Assembly (NCBI GenBank): GCA_018296165.2
Contig: JACKQL020000151.1
Coordinates: forward strand, 1 to 64,000
Source: Termitomyces sp. T153
Lineage: Eukaryota; Basidiomycota; Agaricomycetes; Agaricales; Lyophyllaceae
Length of the DNA stretch: 64,000 nt
Direction: 5' to 3'
Shown here: piece after piece, positions 44,906-56,397 of the stretch
How positions within the stretch are numbered: position 1 is the first letter of the stretch
How the letters are laid out: each line of letters begins with the position of its first letter
Made by a program: the position numbers and the translations under genes
The notes under the pieces: generated by a model
Told to the model about the DNA's origin: nothing
Seen by the model: the letters and a program-made list of their open reading frames with translations, nothing else
Databases searched by the model: none

Positions 44906-46090
44906 CTAGACAGCTGCACCCACTACCTATGCCTGTGGAGCAATGGAGTGTTGCCTCTATGGACTTCATCATAGAGCTCCCCAATGTGATCATGGTGGTG
45001 GTGAACCTGTATGGCAAGTGAGCACACTTCATTCCAACTCACACTACTTGCTCTGCCATGGGTGCCACAAACCCTGTACTGAAGGAATGTCTGGAAGCTC
45101 CACAGCCTCTCCAACACCTATATCTCTAATCAGGGGCCATAATTTGTAGCAGACTTCATCAGGTAACTCTACCAACTACTCAGTATGAAGCTGCACACCT
45201 CCACTGCCTACCACCTGCAGTCCAACAGCCAGACCAAATGCATAAACTAGGAGTTGGAGCAGTACCTCTGCCTCTTCTGCAACAAGTGCTAGGATGACTG
45301 GGACAAACTCCTCCTTAATGTTGAGTTCCAATACAATAACCATGTTTACACTTCCACCCAATTTTCCCCATTCTTCCTTGACACTGGACAACACCAATGC
45401 ATGGGCTTTGAAACCTGGGCCCAGCCCTTGGAGAATGAAGCAGTAAACAAGTTTGTGGACTGGGTGAAGAAGTCACAGCAGGAGGCCCAAGTGGCTCTGG
45501 CAAAGGCAAAGGATGACATGGCACAATACAACAACCATAGAAGGACCCTGGGGCACAAATACCAGCCTGGGGATTGAGTTTACTAGGATGCCTCCAACAT
45601 TAGGACTACCCAACCTTCAAAAAAGCTGTTGCACTGCAAATTGGGACCTTTTATAGTAGAACAACAAGTAGGGCCCCTAGCCTACTGACTCTGGCTCCCC
45701 ATTGGAATGTGCCAGCTTCATCTAGTGTTCAACATGATCAAACTGACTCTGGTCCCAAATCATCCTATTCTGGAGCAATATCTGCCCACCCCACCACTGG
45801 AGGTGGTGGTTGACAACAATGAGGAGTACAAGGTGGAGGAGATCCTAGATAGTTGTTTATTCCAGCAACAGCTATAATACAAGATGGAGTGGAAGGGCTA
45901 CAAGATCAAGGATATTTCCTGGGAATCACAGGAGAACATACATGCCCTCGAGCTCATCAAGAACTTCCACAGGAAACACCCAGATGCTTTATGCAACATA
46001 TGAGAAATCTACCCTATTATACCAGGGGACAGGGCCATCAGGAACTTTATTTACTTTGCACATTGAGATGCCACATGCTAGAGGGGGAGT
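44906..46090 (+). pseudogene. E3: integrase core and chromodomain of an LTR-B element
   Basis: 5'-truncated. SVASMDFIIELPNV (about 44,946) is the first integrase Asp block, then AHFIPTHTTCSAMGA. Later parts are shifted: YNNHVYTSTQFSPFFLDTG-like sequence about 45,335, and the chromodomain about 45,810-45,960 (EEYKVEEILDSCLF, KGYKIKDISWESQ, KNFHRKHPDA). It runs into its polypurine tract (AGAGGGGGAGTGA) and 3' LTR. Opposite in orientation to E1 and E2. Many stops. Confidence 0.75.
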
Positions 46091-46092
46091 GA

Positions 46093-46458
46093 TGTCAGGA
46101 GACTTCCATTTCCAGGCTCTGTAACTTGTTCCAGTGTCTCTGCAGCTTGTTTGATGTCTCTGGGGCTTGTTCCAGAACCCCAGAGATCTCTGGAGATTTG
46201 TGGAACTTTCTATATTACCTCACCAATCATTGTTCTAGGGTTAGGGCTAGCTCTGGTTTTGTACAGCCATTCCCATGCCTCCACTGCCCACTAATGTCCT
46301 GCACCAAGCAGTAGGGATCCTTAGACTTGTTCTCTTCAGATTATCCTCTGCTAGGTAATTAGTTACTAATTGTATTATCATCTACTTGCTACTATACTTT
46401 GGCTTCCCTTCTGCTAGGTGTGTGACTCAGATCTGCTGTCCTAGAGGTTGTCCTTACA
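46093..46458 (+). repeat. E3 3' LTR (LTR-B)
   Basis: TGTCAGGAGACTT to CCTTACA, 366 bp; reverse complement of the E1 and E2 LTRs. Confidence 0.85.
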
Positions 46459-46469
46459 TAAGCCAGAGA

Positions 46470-47180
46470 TGGGAGTCCTTGGTGGTGTAGCAAGGGGAAG
46501 TTCTGGAGTTGGGGATTGTTGTTGTAGTGGACTCAATAGGTGCAGTGTTATGTGCCACCTATGCTACTGATGAGTTAGCATAGAGGTGGAGATACTTTCT
46601 TGGGATTTGGTTTGCTCATTCTTGTGGTCTGTCAACCTCTGAGTATGAGGGGGTTGATGGAGTTATTTTGAGGGTGGATGGTGTCCAGAAGTTTGTGCCT
46701 TAGTGGAGGCATGTTTGGGTAGGGGTTTGCTGAGCTCTGGAGTATTGCATTTTGTTGGAGACATGCTTGGTTAGGGGTTTTCTGTGCTCCAGAGTATTGG
46801 TGGTGGGGTGGCAGGGTTCTAAGATGACCAGTCTTGGTGGGTTTCCTTGGTCTGGGGTTGGGGTTTGCAGGTTTGGACATGCTACATGACATTCCATCTC
46901 ATTCCTGGCCAAAGGTAAGTCCAGAGATGGGTGGGGAAGTCTTACATATCTCTGGCATCCTTGGGGCTTGGAAGGACAAGTATGTTTGGGGTCTAAGGCA
47001 TGTATTCACCCTTCTTGGAGTAGGGGTTGGTGGTCTGAAGACAACATGGAGGTTGAGTGGTGGAAGATTCTTGGTGGGGTTGCTTCTGGGTGAAGTGCTG
47101 AGTGGGGAGGGATTTGGAGTTGCCATTCTGTAGTTTTGTCTTCTCTGAGAGTAGGAGCTAGTGGTCTGGAGGCAATGCAA
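46470..47180 (-). pseudogene. Inverted Ty3/Gypsy integrase-region relic
   Basis: Reverse complement of the G1 relic near 6,760-7,330 (for example the stretch with CCTTGGTCTGGGG corresponds to CCCCTGGGCCAAGG). Contains a short internal duplication near 46,710-46,800. No open frame. Confidence 0.5.
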
Positions 47181-47450
47181 GGGGCGGGTCCATATAGAGA
47201 CATATATATATAGTGTGTCCTACATGACAGCAGAGCATGCTTTGGATTGTATCCTACATCACTGGCAGAGTCTGCTACACTATAGTGGAATCCCCACAAT
47301 GTAGTGTGTTATACAGGTGCTGTGGAGGCTATACATTGTGCCATATTATACATATCCAGTATAGTCCTTTGACCAGAATATGGAGCCTGCTAATTACTAC
47401 CAGGTCTGTTGCAATTACATTTAACAGTAACCAGCCCCACTCAACATTAA
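47181..47450. other. No recognisable feature
   Basis: A short unassigned stretch with a TATATATATA run at about 47,203; nothing coding seen. Confidence 0.4.
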
Positions 47451-47890
47451 AATCTGCTAGTGTCAGTGGACTGGCAGCAGGTCTGTCCACTGGCTATTTC
47501 TCATGACTGGCTGCCACTGCTTGTGACAAAATCTGCCCTCAGGAACATATCTGCCCAGTGCAATCAAAAAGCCAGTGAGAAGATGGGGAGTGGCCAAAGC
47601 CAGTACCATCATTGGCAACAAGCCACTTCAATGAAAAGTGATATGAAGATCTATTTTAACTGCAGAAATACTAATCTGCTGGTGTTCATGGACTGGTAGT
47701 GGGCCCATCCACCAGCTATTTCTTATGACTGGCTGCTGCCACTTGTGACAAAACCTGCCATCAGGAATGTATTTGCCTAGTGCCATCAGAAAGCTGCTGA
47801 GAAGATGGGGGTGGCCAAAGCCAGTACCACCACTGGCAACAAGCCAGTTAAATGAAAAGTGATATGAAGATCTATTTTAACTGTGGAAAC
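47451..47890 (+). repeat. 222-bp tandem repeat, two copies
   Basis: Units start at 47,451 and 47,673 (AATCTGCT...TTTTAACTG) and align over their full length with scattered transitions. Not coding; not found elsewhere in the window. Confidence 0.85.
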
Positions 47891-47925
47891 AATCAAGGTA
47901 CAGCAGAAACACAGCATTATGCCAG

Positions 47926-49052
47926 TTGAACAAAATCAATGGAGAACACATCATATTGGTCATGGTTTTTTTAGATGCTTGGGAATGCATCAGAATTCTT
48001 TATAGAGGATCAGAATTCTTTGAAAGGCATCAATCTTGTTTGGCAGCCATCAAAATCTCATTGAAGCATCAAATTCAATCTTCTTTGGCAGCCATACTGC
48101 TTTTGGACAGCACATGTAAATCAACAGATGCACATGACTCTAATTTTCAAATTCTTGACTTTCAAGTCCTCTTTCACTCACTAGCTGCTGCTCATCTGCT
48201 CATTGCTGGCTGCTATGCTATGTCTCCATCCACTAAGGTCCTTTGTGAACAGCTCTACAACATTGAGAACTCTGTGTTGGTCTCTGCTTTGAAAGGAGAC
48301 TTGTCAGATCTCCAGGGTAGGGTTAAAGAATTGGTGAGCAACTCTATTTGTAGGATAATATGCCACACTCACAGATTGTGTTGAAAAAATCTTTGTGAAA
48401 GCAAATTTCCCAGGCCAAGGACAAACAACTTGTCCTGAAGGCAAGGAAAAGCTTTTCCAATGAGGCTCTCCAAATTTTATGAGGCAAGCTGTCAGATATG
48501 AAGGTAATTGAGGAGTTGAAAGAGAAGGCAGGGGCATATTTCAAGGAGTCACAGGCAAGGAAGGAAGCCCAGGAGGTTACCAAGGGCCAGGCAACAGGAG
48601 GAGTGGCAGGTCCATGTTCAACATTGGATCCCTCACTTTTGGAAAATTTCAAATGGATTTCAGCAATTGATCCACCAATGGTGGCAGTGGGTCTAGTGGC
48701 TCCAGTAGGTCCCTCATCAAAACCTGATAGAGTATTGGCATCAAGTCCATTGTCCTCAGTGGAGCCAGTTCCAGGCCAACTCCAGCTGATTAGGAAAGCT
48801 AGCAAAGCACAGATTACCCAACAAGAATGGAGAAAATACACTGCCCAAACTCTGCCTAATAGTCCTCCCCCACCCAGCCAGTCCAAATGTCAATCTGACA
48901 CCTTGGACAAAGATGACAAGAATGATGACAACAAGCATTCCAATGACAAGGAACATTGGTGGGGGGAGATCACACTGTCAATGAGGTTAGGGAAGTACCT
49001 CATAACAGCACCTCCTTGCACAGGGGCATGGTGTAGTACTTGGTTAGAGTAA
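47926..49052 (+). pseudogene. Unrecognised degenerate coding region
   Basis: Two long open stretches in different frames. The first (47,926-48,384) includes IKISLKHQIQSSLAAILLLD, AAAHLLIAGCYAMSPSTKVL and LKGDLSDLQGRVKELV. The second (48,498-49,052) includes EELKEKAGAYFKESQARKEA, PVGPSSKPDRVLASSPLSS and an Asp/Lys/Asn-rich run (DKDDKNDDNKHSNDKEH). Between them another frame reads KARKSFSNEALQIL, so it looks like one gene with a frameshift. Helical and charged, with coiled-coil character. No family recognised; an unidentified transposon gag-like protein or a decayed host gene are both possible. Confidence 0.35.
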
Positions 49053-49429
49053 TACTGATAGTTCTGGGGCTTTCTCGAAGATTTAGGAAGTCTACTCCAA
49101 TGCCACACTGATGTCTTGATAAATGTTTGAGGTTGAGGTTTACTTCCAAAATATTTCTATTCTGAATGTAGAGGTGTTTCAACAAACTCCAGCCTAAGTG
49201 ATTCACTCCCTGGGAACCACCAAGCCTTTGCCTATTAATTGCCTGCCTTTTTGCTACTCTACTTGGGCTATTTATACCTCTTTCTACAGTGCACAGACCA
49301 CCCCCTACATGTGACTTTTGGTTCCATACTTTCCAGCCCCTTATTCATAACTGTTATTCTAATTCCCCTTTTTAGCATGCCTGTTTCAGTGTGACAGGCC
49401 AGTTTCTGGTTCCATCATTCCTCCTTTGC

Positions 49430-49710
49430 ATTCTTAGCTTCCATTTGCCCCATTTATCTCTCCCTCCTTTGTATTTCTTCCATTCATATTCTTTCCCATT
49501 TAGTTTCTTCCCTTCTTCTTCCTTTATTTATTTCATATTCTTCCCCATTCAGGTTCTTCCCCATTCAGGTTCTTCCATTCATCTGTTCCCTCCCATTCAT
49601 TCCATTCATCTTCCTTTTCCTTCCCTTCATTCCATTCATTTCATATTCTTCCATTCATCTTCCTTTCCCTTCCCTTCATTCCATTCTTTCTCATTCATTC
49701 CCCCTTTACC
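49430..49710 (+). repeat. Pyrimidine-rich TTCCATTCAT-type repeat
   Basis: Irregular tandem repeats of TTCCATTCAT, TTCCTT and TTCAGGTTCTTCCCCA. Low complexity; the open frame through it is not a gene. Confidence 0.85.
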
Positions 49711-49799
49711 TCCTTTCAGTCAACATTTCAATCTGGTTATTCTTAGATCAGATCTAAATCTTGCCAGAATTGATGCCACTCAGGTGCTTTTGCCAGTCC

Positions 49800-50240
49800 T
49801 GTAAGGGCAACCTCTGGAGGCTGTAGCTCAATCACACAGCTGGCAAAGGGAAATCCAAAGTTTATTCAGTACTGTACAGTGTCTACTGAGATAACTACTC
49901 ACCTGGCAAAGGGAAATCCAAAGAGAACAGGTCTGTGGATTCTCTAGGCCAGGTGTGACGCTTCAGAGGCTTCAGAAGCATGGGAAACAACTGTACAGTA
50001 TGACAGAGAAAAAAGACCAAAGTGATGTGTCAGCAATTGGTCAGCAGTTACATAAGCTGGTGGCAGTGTCAAAGAGGTCACACTTGTCTGAATTATTGAC
50101 AGAGAACTGGTGCAGCCTGAGGGCTGAAACTAGGACCAATAGATAGAGAAAAGGAAGGAGAATGAAGGAAAACTATAGCAGGGGAAATCTGACAAGAACT
50201 GGAGAAGGAGAAGGGAAAACAAGTGGGATGTCCCCTGACA
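49800..50240 (-). repeat. E2 3' LTR (LTR-B)
   Basis: TGTAAGGGCAACC to CCCCTGACA. The self-primer site has one change (AGAACAGGTCT near 49,923). A polypurine tract (TAGAGGGGGATGA on minus) lies just inside, 50,241-50,253. Confidence 0.9.
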
Positions 50241-50299
50241 TCATCCCCCTCTAGGATGTGGTGCCTTGATGCACTGGGTAGAAGAAGTCATGAATTGCC

Positions 50300-51030
50300 T
50301 GGTCAGCTGGCAAAATAGGGTAGATGCCTCAAATAGCTTTTGGGGCATTGGGATGCCTATGGTAGAAGTCCTGGACCAAGCCTAATGCATAAACATTAGC
50401 CTGTGGTTCCCAAGAGATGTCCTCAATGCCATATCCCTTTTATTTGACCTTAAACTGCAACTTCCCTTGGAATACCCTGCTGTCCAAGATTTCCTCCACC
50501 TCATACTCCTCCTCATCATTGACCAGGACTGGTGGTGGGGGTGGCTTAGGGCAACAGCCTGGGATTGAATCCTTCAGAGCTGGAAATAACTTGACCACAT
50601 TGAAGACTGGGTGCAGCTGGTGGAGGCCTGCAGAGAGTTTAAGTTGGTATGCCAAAGGCTCTACCTTCTTCTCCACTGTGAAGGGGCCAAGATGACAATG
50701 TGACAGCTTCTAGGATGGCCTTGTTGTCTAAATGTCTGAGCTATCCAAGTACACATGGTCCCTGGGCTTGTAAACTGGGGCAGGTGTCCATCTGCTATCA
50801 TAGTACTATGCCATGTCTTTCTTGGCCTTCACCAATGCAGCTTTTGCCTCCTCCTGTGCCCTCCTCATCTGGTCCACAAACTCATTGACAGAGTCATTCT
50901 CTGAGAAGCATGCCTGAGGTTCAAATTCCATGTGAGGGTGCCTGCCAGTGTCCAGGAAGAATGAAGTCATCTGTATGGGAGAGTGAATGTGGTTGTTGTA
51001 TTGGAATTCTGCATCTGGCAGCAGCTCATC
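50300..51030 (-). pseudogene. E2 integrase C-terminus and chromodomain
   Basis: Minus: AEFQYNNHIHSP, SFFLDTGRHPHME, LGPFTVEKKVEPLAYQLKL, LHPVFNVVKLFPAL, a Pro-rich linker, then the chromodomain EEEYEVEEILDSRVF, QFKVK, a stop at the usual Trp (TGG to TAG/TGA type), KGYGIEDISWEPQANV and DFYHRHPNAP. Stops at several Trp/Arg codons only. Confidence 0.85.
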
Positions 51031-51699
51031 CTAGTCATCCTGCCTCTCATTACAAAACAAGTGGAGATACTGCTCCAGTTTGGGGTTAACATGTTCTGTC
51101 TGCCTATCTGACTGAGAGTGATAGGCTGTGGTGGTATGGAGCTTCATGTCTAGCAGGCAATACAGTTCTTGAGTGAATTCTGCCACAAACTGGGGGCCTC
51201 GGTCAGAGACATATCCATCTAACATACCATGGAGTTTCCAGACATTCTTCCAGTACAGGCTGGCCACTCCCAAGGCAGAGCATGTGGTGTGAGTAGGTAT
51301 GAAGTGAGCCTGTTTGCCATAGAGGTCCACCACTACCATCACAGCATCATACCCATAAGCATCTGGGAGTTCCACAATGAAATCCACTGATGCAACATTC
51401 CAGCAAGCAGCTGGAATAGGGAGTGGGTGGAGCTGGCCCATGGGTGCTTGGCAGTGAGGTTTGGTGCAGAGACAGAAGTTGCAGGTGCTGGTGTAGGTGC
51501 CTACATATTGGGAGATCTGTGGCCAGCAATAGTTCCAGGATACCAGCTCCAGCATCTTCCACTTTCCAGGATGTCCAGCCACCCAAGAGTCATGATGTTG
51601 TTCTACAATGTGCCAGCAAAGTTCTGGAATGTTAGGCACATAAATGTGTCCTCTGAAGGTCAACAGCCCATCCTGAAGACCCCACTCATCAGCATGCAC
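51031..51699 (-). pseudogene. E2 integrase, zinc finger and catalytic core
   Basis: An open 222-codon frame. The HHCC finger: HIVEQHHDSWVAGHPG, then CNFCLCTKPHCQ. The core: SVDFIVELPDA (Asp 1), SDRGPQFVAEF (Asp 2) and SQSDRQTEHVN (Glu), so the DDE triad is complete. It would insert cDNA into the genome. It ends at a TAG where the next residue is normally Trp. As a stretch of protein it is the best-preserved enzyme of the window. Confidence 0.88.
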
Positions 51700-51879
51700 T
51701 GACTTGACTCTACTTGCCCATTGAGCTTGTAGGGCCTGTGCAGCCTGGGCAACTGCATCCTCCTGTGCACACTTTCAGTTCCCTCTTCAGATATCCCTAA
51801 GGATGTCTGCCTCATCTCCTTGTGCCACAATCCCTTCTAGTGCATGGATAGCAAAGAGCTCTGGCTTGAGGAGGACAAT

Positions 51880-53110
51880 GTTGTCATTATCTCCTGCTTG
51901 GGTGCCATGGTTAACTCACCTGGACAGTGCATCTGGTTTGCCCATGCTCTGTTCTGGTTTGTGGTGCAATGAGAAGTCACACTTGGCCAGATACAGAGAC
52001 CACTGAGCTTGATGTCTATTGAGTTTCTTAGTGGAATGGAAGTACTCCAGGTTCTTGTGGTCTGTCCAGACTTCAAAGTTATGCCATGCACCCTTGAGGA
52101 AATGCTGCCATTCTTCAAAGGACTGAATAATTGCCAGCATCTCCTTGTCATGAATCTCATAATTCCATTCCACTACATTCAGGCTTTTGGAGTAGAAGGC
52201 TACTGGATGCCATTTGCCATCCTCTTTTGACTGCTGGGAGAAGACTGCCCCTGTAGCAAAGTCTGAGCTATCTGCTTATACACAGAATGGAGAGTCATTG
52301 TCAGAGAATAGGAGGACTGGCTTTGAGGTCACAGATTGCTTGAGGGCATCAAAGGCAGCTTGCTGTGGGGGCTCCCACTGCTATGCAGTATCCTTAACTG
52401 TGAGGTCAAAGAGGGGATGTGCATGGTGGGAGAAATCCTGTATGAACCTCCAATAGAAATTGACAAACCCAAGAAAGGCCTGAACTTTCTTCTTGTTCCT
52501 TGGCTCAGGCCACTCTGCTACACCTGCCACTTTAATGGGGTCCATCTTGGCTATTCCATGCAAAATGATCAAACCCAGGTACTCCACTTTAGTCTGTTCA
52601 AATTTGCACTTCTCAGGCTTTAAATAGAGCTGGTGTTGGCAGAGGCATTCCAAGACAATGCATGTGATCCAGCAATGCTCCTCAAGAGTTTTTGTGTAGA
52701 TGAGGATATCATCAAGATACATGCAGACAACACCTTGTGCAATCAGATCATGGAAAATGTTATTCATCATAGTCTGGAACATGGCTGGGCTATTAGTGAG
52801 ACCAAAGAACATTACTAGAGGTTCAAAGAGTCTGCGATTAGTTTGGAATGCTGCCTTCCACTCATCCCCTTCTTTGATGCATACATTGTTGTCACCCCAG
52901 CAGATGACCAACTTCATGAAGTAGCATGCACCTCAAAGGTTGTTGACAAGTTCTGAGATGAGTGGCAAAGGATAGCAGTTCTTCACTGTCATTGCATTCA
53001 GGATACAATAATTCTGAATCAGACAAAGAGACCCATCCTTCTTCTTAATAAAAAAGACTGGAGAGGCCATTGGAGACTTGGAGGGTCATATTTGTCCTAA
53101 GCTAAGATTC
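51880..53110 (-). pseudogene. E2 reverse transcriptase and RNase H
   Basis: The RT frame 52,917-52,381 has GDEWKAAFQTN, FGLTNSPAMFQTMMNNIF, VVCMYLDDILIYT (catalytic Asp pair intact), KPEKCKFEQTKVEYLG and FLGFVNFYWRFI. The RT start, near 53,100-52,920, is shifted. RNase H follows after a stop: DSSDFATGAVFSQ (the first Asp block altered), FYSKSLNVVEWNYEIHDKEM, WTDHKNLEYF and GKPDALSR. The stops are single-base changes of Gln or Trp codons. Confidence 0.85.
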
Positions 53111-53699
53111 TCCTGTAGGAAAGCGTCCAGCTTGTTCTGTTTACAGAGTATGAGTGGATAGACCTTGCAGCTGGAGGGCTTCACATCTGGTATCAGCTCA
53201 ATTGCATGATCCCACTGCTTGCACTCTGAAAGTGAATCAAGGGAGGCCTTGGAAAATACATCCTCCCAGTCATGGAGGTGATTGGAAACAGTGCTATGGA
53301 AAGGCTTGGGCTGTGAGTTTGCTGCAAATGCTTCAGCCAGATGCTGAGAAGTAGTCTGACTGGCTCAAATCTCTGCCACTGTAGGAGGGGGGCAGAGGAT
53401 TGTAGCATAGATCCTATCATCCACCTCTATGGTCTCATCTGGGGACTCTGCATCTGGAGTATGGGTCCATTCTCCTTTACCTTCCTCTTTCTTTGGGGAT
53501 TCACACCCAACACCTTAGACATCCTCATAGAGGGCCTCTCTATGAGGTAATGTCAGAGGGGGGGAACTCAGGAGGTCAAGATCAGCATAAGGGAGATGCC
53601 CAGCATAACAAGCATGCATAGCAGCACACTTACAAATCTTGGCTCTCTGCTCTTTGTAGGCTTCTTCTGCACAGGTAATTGCAGCGACATGGGCAACAA

Positions 53700-54030
53700 C
53701 TCATCTTCACCTCACCCTTAGTCCAGTTAATCCCTGGGTTGTGTTCACATAGCTAGGTGAACCCCAAGATCATGTCTTGCTTTCCCAAACTAGTGACAGC
53801 AAAAGTGGCTCACTCTGAGTGGTCTTGGTAGCAGAGGACCAGATCCACCATAGAGCAAATAGAGCCAGCTTTATTGAGTATGCCATCAACATTGTATATA
53901 GGGATAGGACAAAAAAGGGAGAGAGTGGTCAGGCAGTGTCATTGCACATAGTCAGTATTGAGGAAGAGGCCTGTTGTGCCACTGTCAAGGAGGGCAACCA
54001 CACTTCAGATCTGCTGGGTGTCTATTGTCT
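53700..54030 (-). pseudogene. E2 aspartic protease
   Basis: Minus: DIETIDTQQI, a stop, ALLDSGTTGLFLN (catalytic Asp-Ser-Gly intact, 53,990-53,950), CPIPIYNVDG, MVDLVLCYQDHSEWA, TSLGKQDMILGFTWL. Homologous to the E1 protease, whose active site is mutated. Confidence 0.8.
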
Positions 54031-54479
54031 CAATATCCACCTGTAGCTTCAGGGAGTTGGTAGAAGGGGTGGAAGCAACAACATAATGATGGGCGAGGCA
54101 ACATTTCCATGCAGAGATCCAAAGGCATGGGCTAGGGAGTGTGTTTCCAGCTGAGACTTTAGCTGGAGAGGGAGTTTGTACATCTGAGGAGGGGCTTATT
54201 GTTTCAGGCATAGTATCAACAATGGCAACAGATATATTTGATTCTATGGACAGGGGGGCAAAATGATTAGTACTGGGCAATGGGAGCATACTGGTCATCC
54301 ATTGCCCTTTTAAAAATCCTCAGACTCTGTAGGAACATCCTCCAATATATTGGCCACTTCCTCAGACTGGACAGCTATAGGTGCATCCAGAGAGGGAGTT
54401 CCTGTGGCATCCCAGGCTACAAGGAGTTGGATGAGCAGCTCTTCTTGCTCTGATGCTGACAAGTAGCAGACTTCTAGCC

Positions 54480-55720
54480 CTTAAGGACAGTAACAGGCAA
54501 AATGACCTGCCTTCCCACAGTGTTAACACAGCAAAAGGGTAGTGGACTGCTGTTGAAAAGCATCAACATCCATTGGGACTCCTTGGGGTAGAGAGTGTAG
54601 GGGCACAGCATGAGGCATGAAGGAAGGAGCTGCACCTGATTGTGGAGATGCTAATGCAGGTGCAGAAGAGAGAGCTTGGAGGGTGAACCCTCCATAAGAA
54701 AAGGGGAAGGTCAAAGGTTGTGTCCACTGCAACTCATGTTGCAGTTCCATGAGCTGCCACTGCTTGTGTGCCACCTTGTACCAGGTATCAACATGCTCAT
54801 CATCTGGGCACTCCTCTGCCATGCTGTCAATATGATCCCTAAAAAAGGAGTGGAGTCTGTCATGGAAGGTTAGACAGAGTTGTAGACTGTCTGGATATCT
54901 AGCCTGTTCAGCTAAGGCACAAAAGGAGTCAATGTAGTCATCAAGTGACCACTTTTCTTGACTAGACTGAATTTGGTCTTGAAGAAAAAGAGCTGAGGTT
55001 TTGGTGTAGTCAAGAGGGAAGAACTCTGCTTAGAACTCCTTCTCAAACTCTGTCCAGCCAGAGAAACTCTTCACTCCTCCTGAGCATCAGAAGATATGCA
55101 GTGCATAGGTTGAGGCTCAAGTAGCCTTCATGTAGGAGAGGACCAAGGCAATTTTCAAGGCATATAAGGTAAAGGCTTCACCACTCAGCTGGATGTAGGT
55201 GATGCAGGACTGGATAAAATGCTCTCCAGCCTTACAATCTCTATCATATATATCAGAGAGTGCAGGACGAGGGAGTTTGGAATGAAGAGCTAAAAGGCCT
55301 AAGCCAGATGCAGACACAAACCATTCTGCAGCTGCTGGAGGCAAAAAGCCTGAGCTAGGTGCAGACACAAACAGTTCTGCATCTGCTGGAGGCATTGAAG
55401 GTGTGGTAGGAGCAAGGGGGAGACATTCCAGAAGGGCTTGGAGAGAAAGGGACACTGCTTCAGTAGTTTGATGGAGTCCAGTGAGTTCAGCTGTGTGGGA
55501 AGTAGGGAAGGCTTGGGTAAGTTGAACCTGTGTCTTCAGGGACAGCAAACAGCTCCAGGCATTGTCCTGGGGGCTTGAAGCATCAGGAAGAGGTGCTAGA
55601 GGGGTTGGCTAGATCATAGGAAGGGCACAGAGGCACTAAGACACTAGTGGAGGAGAGACCTTTTGAGGAACCAAGTAGAAGCTTAAGTAATCAAAAAGGG
55701 GGCTCCTAGACCAAATCTAA
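54480..55720 (-). pseudogene. E2 gag with CCHC knuckle
   Basis: Minus: N-terminal part 55,548-55,117 (LTQAFPTSHTAELTGLHQ, LFVSAPSSGF, SDIYDRDCKAGEHFIQSC, ALKIALVLSYMKAT). The capsid part is shifted near 55,080-54,840; 54,822-54,523 is open (CPDDEHVDTWYKVAHKQWQL, then a Pro/Ala linker and GVPMDVDA). The zinc knuckle at about 54,535-54,490 keeps C-x2-C-x4-H-x4-C, but a stop sits right after its first Cys. Confidence 0.8.
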
Positions 55721-55731
55721 AGACTTGTTCT
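55721..55731 (-). promoter_or_regulatory. E2 primer-binding site, self-priming type
   Basis: AGACTTGTTCT on +, 2 nt from the 5' LTR, is the exact reverse complement of 55,858-55,868 inside that LTR. Same sequence and spacing as in E1. Confidence 0.7.
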
Positions 55732-55733
55732 GC

Positions 55734-56174
55734 TGTAAGAGCAACCTCTGGAGGCTGTGGCTCAATCACACAGCTGGTAAAGGGAAATCCAAAGTTTATT
55801 CAGTACTGTACAGTGTCTACTGAGATAACTACTCACCTGGCAAAGAGAAATCTAAAGAGAACAAGTCTGAAGATTCCCTAGGCCAGGTGTGACACTTCAG
55901 AGGCTTCAGAAGTGTGGGAAACAACTGTACAGTATGACAGAGAAAAAAGACCAAAGTGATGTGCCAGCAATTGGTCAGCAGTTACATAAGCTGGTGGCAG
56001 TGTCAAAGGGGCCACACTTGTCTGAATTATTGACAGAGAACTGGTGCAGCCTGAGGGCTGAAACTAGAACCAATAGATAAGGAAAAGGAAGGAGAATGAA
56101 GGAAAACTATAGCAGAGGAAATCTGACAAGAACTGGAGAAGGAGAAGGAGAAACAAGTGGGACATCCCCTGACA
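55734..56174 (-). repeat. E2 5' LTR (LTR-B)
   Basis: TGTAAGAGCAACC to CCCCTGACA, 441 bp. AGAACAAGTCT at 55,858-55,868 marks the presumed transcript start on minus; no convincing TATA box was seen upstream of it. Confidence 0.9.
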
Positions 56175-56179
56175 AGTCC

Positions 56180-56397
56180 CATGCTTCTCCTTCCATTACA
56201 GTGATTGGACTATTGTTGAGTGTATAGTCTAGTATAGTCCTTGTCCTATCCTGTTCTGTATTTCTTCTAGTGTATTTAAAGGAATAATGTTGCTGAAACT
56301 TGTTTTACCAGGAGGCTTACAGTTTTTAGCCTTAATAAATGTTTGTTTTAACTTCTGGTGTTTTATTATGTTCCCAATGATGTGACAACATTGTATC
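56180..56397 (+). repeat. Possible LTR end of G3, separated from its start by E2
   Basis: The stretch carries AATAAATG and TTTTATTATG and ends GATGTGACAACA, followed by TTGTATCAGTGCTG, which looks like a tRNA-iMet-type primer site, and then gag. Its 5' part would be left of E2 (before 49,795). No second copy is in the window to prove it. Confidence 0.35.

Larger units (their letters stand above)
49795..56179 (-). mobile_element. E2: near full-length LTR-B Ty3/Gypsy chromovirus
   Basis: Perfect target duplication AGTCC (49,795-49,799 and 56,175-56,179), two 441-bp LTRs (49,800-50,240 and 55,734-56,174) and, on minus, gag, protease, RT, RNase H, integrase and chromodomain in order. Of all the elements here it has the best-kept motifs, though still with stops. 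By hand the LTRs differ at about 23 positions, nearly all transitions. The family recalls marY1-type elements of ectomycorrhizal fungi, from memory and unchecked. Confidence 0.9.

Noticed and set aside
43257..47890. Spaced repeats as a CRISPR array
   Set aside because: Only two adjoining units each, of 90 and 222 bp, without spacers, in a eukaryotic transposon region.
49391..49804. A 137-codon ORF rich in Phe, Ser and Pro
   Set aside because: It is a translation of the TTCCATTCAT repeat tract.
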